From Clostridia bacterium (lineage in GTDB: Bacteria > Bacillota > Clostridia > Christensenellales > Borkfalkiaceae): a stretch of 5,065 bases of DNA. The position numbers and the translations under genes are program-made. The stretch covers positions 1 to 5,065 of the forward strand of contig JAJPXK010000116.1 in the NCBI GenBank assembly GCA_021205485.1, given 5' to 3'. The notes beneath the pieces are model-generated. The model was not told the origin of the DNA. It did no database searches and was given only the letters and a program-made list of their open reading frames with translations. The first letter of the stretch is position 1. Every line of letters begins with the position of its first letter. Below, piece after piece: positions 1 to 5,065 of this stretch.

Positions 1-54
1 ATTTTATATATTATATGGTAAACGGGTTTTTGGCATTATTTTGCTCAAAATATG

Positions 55-89
55 TTACCGCCCTGCGGCAAAAAGCCGCAGGGCGGTAA
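55..89 (-). terminator. GC-rich hairpin ending the parE-parC operon
   Basis: Perfect inverted repeat of 15 bp (55-69 with 75-89) around a 5-nt loop, mostly G and C, starting 20 nt after the parC stop codon. Its position right behind the last gene makes a Rho-independent terminator the natural reading. The tail on the minus strand is only moderately U-rich (CATATTTTG), and the plus-strand tail (AAATTAATAATTG) is no better. It may therefore act in both directions or mainly protect the 3' end of the mRNA. Confidence 0.75.
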
Positions 90-109
90 ATTAATAATTG
101 TTTTGCGTT

Positions 110-2593
110 TTAAAACCTCAACTGAACTCCGCCGTCGCCGTCGCTCTTTTGTTTTAAAGCGACTATCTTTTTAGGCTCTACGGGCGGGGTACGCTTAAGC
201 TTTTTGCCTCTGGATATCCTGTTCTCTATAGAAATATCCTCGGTGCTTATCTCGGCCACAGACTTGTCCTCGTTTACTATGGCGAGCTTATACGGTATTG
301 TAACGTAATCGGCGAAAAGCAACTGCCCGCAGTCCTTTACGTCGGCTATGATGACGCCCTTGCGCGCCCTGCCTATAGGGTCTATAAGCGAAGATATTAC
401 CCGTTTGAAGTAGCCCGAAGCGGATACGGTGATAATCTCGCCCTCGCCGTTTATCTGCGAGGCAAAAATTACACGCTCGTTGTCGCCGATATTTATTCCG
501 CGTACGCCTGCGGCTATCCTGCCGTGTACGGGCACGTCGTCCTTTACGGCGTTCAAGCACATGCCGCCCGCCGTGACAAAGAACATTGTAGAAAATTCGT
601 CTTCGTCGTAATTTTCAACATTTATTACCGAATCGCCCTCTTTAAGCTTGATGGCCTGGTAATATCCCTTGTTGAGAGTGTATTCCTGCCAGGGAGTACG
701 CTTTACGGCGCCGCATTTTGTAAAGAATATAAGGTCGCCCTTGCGTTCTTCCTGAGTGAAGATTCTGACGGGCATTTCATGCGGCAACGCCTCGGGGCAG
801 ATATCCTTAAGCTTGTACCCCGTAACCTTAGGCGTGGTGATATCCACGTTTTCGAGGTTGATATACAGGCAGTTGCCTAAATCGGTGAAGCATACTAAAG
901 TAGCGTCCGACCTTACAAACACAGCCTGAGTGTGCATCGCCGTGAGCGGAGCCGAAGAGCTTAACGGCCGTTTGAATTTGGAAACAAAGTCGGGCTTTTC
1001 GGTAAAGCGTATGGTGCCCGCGGCGGTAAGGGATACCGCCCAGTCGGTTACGGCGCGTTTTACGTCGTCGCGTTTGACGCTTATTTTATCCGATTCGTAA
1101 ACTATCCGCGTACGCCTTTCGCAGGGGTACTTTTTCTTGATTTCCTTAATTTCCGACTTTACGATATCCCATTGCATCTTTTTGTCGGCGATTATGGAAT
1201 TTAAATAATCTATCTTTTTGTTGAGTTCGGCGAGTTCCTGTTCAAGCTTGTACACCTCTAACTTTGCGAGGCGGGCGAGGCGTAAATCGAGTATGGCCTG
1301 TGCCTGGCGTTCTGAAAGGGCGAAAGTTTCCATCAACCTTTTGCGGGCCACGGGGGTGCTTTCAGATGTTTTGATAATCCTTACGACTTCGTCTATATTG
1401 CGTACGCCTATTACAAGGCCTTCCAATATGTGCTTGCGGGCGAGGGCCTCTTTAAGTTCAAATTTAGCCCGACGCAAAACTACAAGCCGCTGGTAATTCA
1501 CATAATATTTTATTATATCAAGAAGGCCGAGCTGCTGAGGTTTGCCTCCCGCTATGGCCACCATATTTATGCCGAAAGTACACTCTAAGTCGGTATACTT
1601 GAACAGCGCCGCTATGATTTTATCCACGTCGGCGTCCCTGCGGCAGGTTATCACCGCCCTCATGCCCGTACGGTCAGACTCGTCCACTATATCAGAAATT
1701 CCCGATAAAAGCTCCTTTTTGTCTTCCTTCAAAAGCATAATCTTGCGCAGAAGCTCGGCTTTGTTCGTCTGGTACGGAAGTTCGGTGATAACTATGAGCT
1801 TTTTGCCCATAGGCCCCGTCTCTACCGAATATTTTGCCCGCAAGGTAATTTTGCCCCTGCCCGTTTCGTAGGCCTGCACAAGCTCGTTGGCTATCACGTA
1901 GCCGCCTGTTGAAAAGTCGGGCCCGGGGATGATTTTCATCATCTCCTTAAGCGTTATGCGGGGGTTGTCTATATACGCGCACACGCCGTCTATAACCTCG
2001 CCGAGGTTATGCGTAGGTATGTTTGTCGCCAGGCCTACCGCTATGCCGTTTGAGCCGTTTACCAGAAGGTTAGGGAACCTTCCGGGAAGAATATCGGGCT
2101 CTAACAGGCTGTCGTCGAAGTTGAACGAGAAAGAGACGGTCTCTTTGTCCAGGTCCCTTAAAAGTTCCAGAGCCAGCGGCTCGAGCCTGGCCTCGGTGTA
2201 CCTCATCGCCGCGGCGGGGTCGCCGTCTACCGAACCGAAGTTGCCGTGACCGTTTACAAGCGTCATCCGCATATTGAAGTCCTGAGCCATACGCACCATG
2301 GCGTCGTATACCGAACTGTCGCCGTGAGGGTGGTATTTACCCATGCAGTCGCCGACAATTCTCGCCGACTTTTTATGCGGCTTGTCGGGCGTGAGGCCCA
2401 TCTCCATCATGGTATACAGAATGCGGCGCTGTACGGGTTTGAGCCCGTCCTCTACGCGGGGCAGAGCCCTGTCGAGGATGACAAATTCGGCGTATGTCAG
2501 CATCGCCTGCGGCATAACCTCTTCCATCGGGGTGACAAACACGTTGCCCTGCGGGATGGACGTCTGAAAATCTCCGTTGTTCTTTTTTGCCAT
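110..2593 (-). CDS. parC: DNA topoisomerase IV subunit A (ParC-like; GyrA/ParC family)
   Basis: Complete DNA breakage-reunion subunit, 827 residues, expected to form A2B2 with the upstream product. Winged-helix domain: DGLKPVQRRILY at 49-60, KKSARIVGDCMGKYHPHGD at 74-92, catalytic pair Arg131-Tyr132 in MRYTEAR. Tower domain begins near FPNLLVNGSNGIAVG (173-187), where Ile184 matches the DNA-intercalating isoleucine. Coiled-coil/C-gate: ILDLRLARLAKLE at 434-446, then a heptad-like stretch to about 490. The C-terminal domain (about 500-800) shows roughly six pinwheel-type repeats, such as LVCFTDLGNCLYI and LIFFTKCGAVKRT. No GyrA box (QRRGGKG-type) is present; the expected place reads FKRPLSSSAPL. 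Segment RIAAGVRGINI (692-702) resembles ParC. The N-terminal half is equally close to GyrA (NGHGNFGSVDGD), so parC is probable, not proven. Quinolone-region positions equivalent to E. coli GyrA 83 and 87 are Ser93 and Asp97. The short acidic/glycine-rich tail ends in GGVQLRF. It lies 39 nt behind the B gene, with no room for its own promoter, so it is probably co-transcribed. Confidence 0.9.
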   Translation of the reverse strand: MAKKNNGDFQTSIPQGNVFVTPMEEVMPQAMLTYAEFVILDRALPRVEDGLKPVQRRILYTMMEMGLTPDKPHKKSARIVGDCMGKYHPHGDSSVYDAMVRMAQDFNMRMTLVNGHGNFGSVDGDPAAAMRYTEARLEPLALELLRDLDKETVSFSFNFDDSLLEPDILPGRFPNLLVNGSNGIAVGLATNIPTHNLGEVIDGVCAYIDNPRITLKEMMKIIPGPDFSTGGYVIANELVQAYETGRGKITLRAKYSVETGPMGKKLIVITELPYQTNKAELLRKIMLLKEDKKELLSGISDIVDESDRTGMRAVITCRRDADVDKIIAALFKYTDLECTFGINMVAIAGGKPQQLGLLDIIKYYVNYQRLVVLRRAKFELKEALARKHILEGLVIGVRNIDEVVRIIKTSESTPVARKRLMETFALSERQAQAILDLRLARLAKLEVYKLEQELAELNKKIDYLNSIIADKKMQWDIVKSEIKEIKKKYPCERRTRIVYESDKISVKRDDVKRAVTDWAVSLTAAGTIRFTEKPDFVSKFKRPLSSSAPLTAMHTQAVFVRSDATLVCFTDLGNCLYINLENVDITTPKVTGYKLKDICPEALPHEMPVRIFTQEERKGDLIFFTKCGAVKRTPWQEYTLNKGYYQAIKLKEGDSVINVENYDEDEFSTMFFVTAGGMCLNAVKDDVPVHGRIAAGVRGINIGDNERVIFASQINGEGEIITVSASGYFKRVISSLIDPIGRARKGVIIADVKDCGQLLFADYVTIPYKLAIVNEDKSVAEISTEDISIENRISRGKKLKRTPPVEPKKIVALKQKSDGDGGVQLRF

Positions 2594-2602
2594 AAATAAA
2601 TT

Positions 2603-2610
2603 TCCTATCT
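2603..2610 (-). promoter_or_regulatory. Ribosome binding site of parC
   Basis: AGATAGGA on the minus strand within the 39-nt gap, with the AGGA core 9 nt before the ATG at 2593-2591. It is weaker than the SD of the first gene but correctly spaced. It supports independent initiation on the same transcript rather than translational overlap. Confidence 0.7.
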
Positions 2611-2632
2611 CGTGAAACTCAATAACGCTGAA

Positions 2633-4726
2633 TTAATAATCGTCGTCTTTACGCTCGTTTTCGTCTTTTATCTTGATGCGTTCTATAAGTCCGTCCACCT
2701 TGTTGAAATCGGCGTTGGCGGCCAGAAATTCCTTTCTGCCCTCTACCTTGTCGCCCATGAGCATTTCTACCACGTCGGCGGCCTCCGCCCTGTCCTCTAT
2801 GCTGACCTGTATAAGGTTGCGGGTGGCGGGGTTCATCGTGGTATCCCAGAGCTGGTCGGCGGACATCTCGCCTAAGCCTTTATAGCGCTGTATCTGGTAT
2901 CCCTTGCCTACCTTTTTAATCTTTTCGTCAAGCTCGGCGTCGTCGTACGCGTACTCGACTATATCCTTTTTATACACCTTGTAGAGGGGAGGCATGCCGA
3001 TGTACACACAGCCCGCGCGGATTAAATCAACCATATACTTAAAGAAAAACGTTAAAAGTATGCAGCGTATATGGAAGCCGTCCTGGTCGGCATCCGAAAG
3101 TATTATTACTTTGCGGTATTTAACCTTTTCTATGTCAAAAGTTTTGCCGAACCCCGCCCCTATGGCCGAAATAAGCGTCTTTAATTCCTCGTTCTGAAGG
3201 GCCTGCAAAGCCGATTTTTTCTGTACGTTCAAGGGCTTGCCCCTTAAGGGTAAAATTGACTGGAACTGCCTTACCCTCGCCTGCTTTGCCGTGCCGCCCG
3301 CGCTGTCGCCTTCGACAATAAACAGCTCGTTCTGCTCGGGATTTTTGCCCGAACACGAGGCGAGTTTGCCTACAAGGTTCAGTCCGTCGTTTTCCGACGC
3401 GGCCTTGGCCACGTCCCTTTCGGCGCGGTGCTTTATTCTGTCGTCTGCGGCGAATTTGGCCTTCCTCGCTATCTCGTCGAACACCGCCTTGTTGCCCTTG
3501 ACGCTTACCAATGTAGCCAGCCCCTCGGATACAACCTGCTCAACTATAGGGCGGACTTCGGGGTTGCCGAGTTTGGTCTTGGTCTGCCCCTCAAACTCTA
3601 CGTTGTTCATCTGCACGGTTAAAACGGCGGTAAGGCCTTCCTTTATGTCGTCCACTATAAAGGCGGGGTCTTTGGCCCGCAAAACGCCGTTGGATCGGGC
3701 ATATTCGTTGACGAACTTCAAAATTCCGTTTCTGAAGCCCGTTTCGTGATATCCGCCCTCAACGGTGGAAATGTTGTTTACAAAGGAATAGAGATTTTCT
3801 TCGTCGTCCTTTGTGTGCGAAAGGGCAAACTCTACCTTTATCCTGCTTTGAGGGAAGCCTTTTAACGTAATATCCTTTACCGCGCTGTAGTAAAGCGGGG
3901 TCTGGTACGCCTTAGGCTTGTCGTCGTTTAAATAATTTACAAAGTCCACAAGCCCGCCGTCGTATTTATATTCCACAGGCTCGCGGGGAGGGATAAGTTC
4001 TTTGGTTACAGTCTCGTCGTCGCCTTCGCCCGTCGTTACCATGCGGTAGAGCTTGCGTTCGTCTATAAGCCTTAATTTTAACCCCTTATTTAAAAAGGCG
4101 AGCTCTTTAAGGCGTTTAGAGATGGTGTCGTAACTCCACTCAACCGTTTCAAAAACCCTGTCGTTGGGCATAAATCGTACTGTGGTACCCTTGCCTGCCG
4201 CCTTTTCACCCGTGTTTTGCAAGGGAGTTTCGGGTATGCCGCACAGCCACTTTTTTTGCGAATTGTCGTAGGATGAGGTGAAACGCATTTTGTAGACGTT
4301 GCCACGCCTTACCTCTACCTCGAGCCAGCGCGAAAGGGCGTTGGTGACCGAGGCGCCTACGCCGTGCAGGCCGCCCGAGAAGGCGTAGTTGCCTTCGTCA
4401 AACTTGCCGCCCGCGTGAAGCTTGGTAAATATAAGCTCTACGCCGCTTATGCCAGCCTTTTTGTTGATGTCGGTAGGCATGCCCCTGCCGTTGTCTTCTA
4501 CGCAGGCAGAGCCGTCTTTGCAAAGCGTCACCGTAATTTCGTCGGCGAAGCCGTTAGCGGCTTCGTCTATAGAGTTGTCTACAATTTCCCAAAGAATGTG
4601 GTGCAGGCCCTTTACGCCTGTAGAACCTACATACATGCCGGGACGCATCCGCACCGCCTCTAACCCTTCAAGGATTCTGAGGTCGTCTGCGTCGTATTTG
4701 TTTGCCGTCGGTTTCTTTACCGCCAT
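2633..4726 (-). CDS. parE: DNA topoisomerase IV subunit B (ParE-like; GyrB/ParE family)
   Basis: Complete ATPase subunit of a type II topoisomerase, 697 residues. It binds and hydrolyses ATP to drive DNA strand passage with the A subunit encoded next. GHKL ATPase domain, about residues 15-230: RPGMY at 28-32, catalytic Glu47 and Mg-binding Asn51 in WEIVDNSIDEA, Asp78 in EDNGRGMP, glycine-rich ATP lid GGLHGVGAS at 118-126. Transducer domain, about 250-430, with the QTK loop at 381-383 (QTKTKLGN). TOPRIM domain: EGDSAGG with Glu472, PLRGK at 493-497, DADQDG with Asp545/547/549. C-terminal RYKGLGEM at 614-621 and MGDKVEGR near 657-664. Slightly longer than the usual ~640-655, apparently from loop insertions near 151-180 and 222-250. 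The ATG is preceded by GGAGTGAT with 9 nt between GGAG and ATG, and the conserved N-terminus starts soon after. ParE rather than GyrB is inferred from its partner's C-terminal domain and the absence of recF/dnaN next door; gyrB remains possible. Confidence 0.9.
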   Translation of the reverse strand: MAVKKPTANKYDADDLRILEGLEAVRMRPGMYVGSTGVKGLHHILWEIVDNSIDEAANGFADEITVTLCKDGSACVEDNGRGMPTDINKKAGISGVELIFTKLHAGGKFDEGNYAFSGGLHGVGASVTNALSRWLEVEVRRGNVYKMRFTSSYDNSQKKWLCGIPETPLQNTGEKAAGKGTTVRFMPNDRVFETVEWSYDTISKRLKELAFLNKGLKLRLIDERKLYRMVTTGEGDDETVTKELIPPREPVEYKYDGGLVDFVNYLNDDKPKAYQTPLYYSAVKDITLKGFPQSRIKVEFALSHTKDDEENLYSFVNNISTVEGGYHETGFRNGILKFVNEYARSNGVLRAKDPAFIVDDIKEGLTAVLTVQMNNVEFEGQTKTKLGNPEVRPIVEQVVSEGLATLVSVKGNKAVFDEIARKAKFAADDRIKHRAERDVAKAASENDGLNLVGKLASCSGKNPEQNELFIVEGDSAGGTAKQARVRQFQSILPLRGKPLNVQKKSALQALQNEELKTLISAIGAGFGKTFDIEKVKYRKVIILSDADQDGFHIRCILLTFFFKYMVDLIRAGCVYIGMPPLYKVYKKDIVEYAYDDAELDEKIKKVGKGYQIQRYKGLGEMSADQLWDTTMNPATRNLIQVSIEDRAEAADVVEMLMGDKVEGRKEFLAANADFNKVDGLIERIKIKDENERKDDDY

Positions 4727-4731
4727 ATAAA

Positions 4732-4739
4732 ATCACTCC
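4732..4739 (-). promoter_or_regulatory. Ribosome binding site of parE
   Basis: GGAGTGAT on the minus strand, with 9 nt between GGAG and the ATG at 4726-4724. It pairs well with the anti-SD end of 16S rRNA and fixes the chosen start. No competing in-frame start with a comparable signal is seen nearby. Confidence 0.85.
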
Positions 4740-4770
4740 GTTTTATGCTTTTTATGAGTTCATTCAATTT

Positions 4771-4799
4771 ATTATACAATATATGGTGGATAATTGCAA
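4771..4799 (-). promoter_or_regulatory. Sigma-A/sigma-70 type promoter of the parE-parC operon
   Basis: Read on the minus strand, TTGCAA (4799-4794) is followed by exactly 17 nt and then a perfect TATAAT (4776-4771). This is a near-consensus housekeeping promoter. A start of transcription about 7 nt further on (near 4764) would give a leader of about 38 nt before the ATG at 4726, which holds the SD sequence. The upstream flank (about 4801-4835) is rich in A and T runs and could act as an UP element. The spacer contains TTATCCACC, close to a DnaA box. Confidence 0.85.
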
Positions 4800-4886
4800 G
4801 AATTACCACTAAAAAAAGTTGAAAATAACTTAAAAATGTTTTGATATCACAATTAATTTTGTACATACGGGCAAAATTTAAACGGC

Positions 4887-4915
4887 AAAAATAAAAGCAA
4901 GGCATTCCCTTGCTT
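4887..4915 (-). terminator. Intrinsic terminator of an upstream gene outside the window
   Basis: AAGCAAGG and CCTTGCTT (4895-4902 and 4908-4915) form a perfect 8-bp stem with a 5-nt loop. On the minus strand it is followed directly by TTATTTTT (4894-4887), while the plus-strand side lacks a U-tract, so it points leftwards. It lies upstream of the parE promoter and so cannot attenuate transcripts from that promoter. It most likely ends a transcript that enters from beyond the right edge and insulates the operon from read-through. Confidence 0.8.
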
Positions 4916-4944
4916 AAATACGGTATTTATTTTTTAAAATGAGT

Positions 4945-5065
4945 ATCCCTCAAGCCTCCCCTATTAGGGTAGCGTAAGCATACACAGTAGAGGGGGACCG
5001 CTGTGCGGTGGACGGGGTTTAAATAAGGCGAACCCCTCAGTCAACCTTACGGTTGCCAGCTCCCC
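4945..5065. repeat. Cluster of short palindromic intergenic repeats, cut by window edge
   Basis: Two related palindromic units lie in inverted orientation. Unit 1 (4992-5019) has the form GGGG, hairpin ACCGC-TGT-GCGGT (4997-5009), then GGGGTT. Unit 2, on the other strand (5065-5031), has GGGGAGCTGG, hairpin CAACC-TTAC-GGTTG (5042-5055), CTGAGGGGTT. Their GGGGTT ends face each other across 11 nt (5014-5019 and 5031-5036). To the left is a further palindrome, CCCTA-T-TAGGG (4959-4969), inside CCTCCCCTATTAGGG. From memory, this GGGGAG..GGGGTT style recurs between genes in many gut Clostridia genomes, as a REP- or MITE-like element. No transposase or terminal duplication is seen. The right end is outside the window. 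Confidence 0.6.

Larger units (their letters stand above)
4727..5065. other. Intergenic region upstream of parE
   Basis: This 339-nt stretch has no supported gene. From right to left it holds the palindromic repeat cluster, an AT-rich palindrome (4915-4929), a leftward terminator, an AT-rich spacer (about 4800-4886), the operon promoter and the SD sequence. Base composition changes sharply: the repeat cluster is GC-rich while 4741-4940 is strongly AT-rich. A reading frame entering from the right edge on the minus strand stays open only to 4964 and runs through the repeat, so it is not called. Confidence 0.7.

Noticed and set aside
1..54. TATAAT-like string on the minus strand near the left edge, as a promoter for a next gene.
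   Set aside because: No TTGACA-like hexamer lies 16-18 nt upstream. In such AT-rich sequence a TATAAT match is expected by chance.
3237..3749. 170-codon plus-strand frame opposite parE, the longest of the antisense frames.
   Set aside because: It is a shadow of a strongly conserved gene on the other strand. No SD or promoter is seen and the serine/leucine-rich product resembles no known family.
110..4726. gyrB-gyrA of the dnaA-dnaN-recF-gyrB-gyrA origin cluster.
   Set aside because: The 339 nt upstream hold a terminator and repeats with no recF or dnaN end. The A subunit lacks a GyrA box. Not excluded fully, so it is kept as an alternative in the gene entries.
4816..4831. AAGTT-(6)-AACTT hairpin followed on the minus strand by a run of T, like a second terminator.
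   Set aside because: The stem is only 5 bp and almost all A-T, too weak for termination. The T-run more likely belongs to the AT-rich region upstream of the promoter.
4717..4905. 62-codon minus-strand frame with a hydrophobic middle, like a small membrane protein.
   Set aside because: It covers the terminator tail, the promoter and SD, and overlaps the parE start. Its hydrophobic residues come from AT-rich DNA, and no SD precedes its ATG.
4964..5065. Minus-strand frame open from the right edge to a TAA at 4966-4964, about 33 codons, possibly a gene end.
   Set aside because: It runs entirely through the palindromic repeats, its peptide is proline- and glycine-rich as expected from such repeats, and no known family is recognised. 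The window edge prevents a firm decision.
4945..5065. CRISPR array or attachment site at the right edge.
   Set aside because: The units are inverted, differ in sequence and are not evenly spaced direct repeats. No spacers, tRNA end or integrase are visible.

Overview
The window holds one complete two-gene operon on the minus strand, encoding both subunits of a bacterial type II DNA topoisomerase. The B (ATPase/TOPRIM) subunit comes first (4726 down to 2633). The A (cleavage/religation) subunit follows after a 39-nt gap (2593 down to 110). The style suggests an uncultured Firmicutes/Clostridia-like bacterium: strong GGAG-type ribosome binding sites, a near-consensus housekeeping promoter, AT-rich spacers around mid-GC genes, frequent ATA isoleucine codons, and a GGGG...GGGGTT palindromic repeat of a kind I associate from memory with gut Clostridia. 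This placement is inference.

Layout in the direction of transcription (right to left). 5065-~4945 is a cluster of short palindromic repeats cut by the window edge, with no convincing gene. 4915-4887 is an intrinsic terminator pointing leftwards, probably ending a gene outside the window. About 90 nt of AT-rich spacer follows. A promoter with TTGCAA, a 17-nt spacer and TATAAT lies at 4799-4771, and an SD sequence (GGAGTGAT) precedes the first gene. After the second gene a perfect 15-bp GC-rich hairpin (89-55) closes the operon, followed by about 54 nt of AT-rich DNA.

The two proteins should assemble as an A2B2 heterotetramer. The B subunit carries the GHKL ATPase, the QTK loop and the TOPRIM metal site. 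The A subunit carries the Arg-Tyr nucleophile pair, the coiled-coil gate and a beta-pinwheel C-terminal domain. All catalytic residues I can locate are present. The A subunit has no GyrA box, and its C-terminal domain reads like ParC. No dnaA, dnaN or recF sequence is seen beside the operon. I therefore favour a topoisomerase IV-type pair (parE-parC), i.e. a decatenase, over the replication-origin gyrBA pair. The N-terminal parts are also gyrase-like, so the assignment is probable rather than certain.

I see no sign of a novel system here. The most interesting points are the gyrase/topo IV ambiguity, unusual residues around the TOPRIM motifs, a DnaA-box-like sequence inside the promoter, and the palindromic repeat cluster at the right edge.
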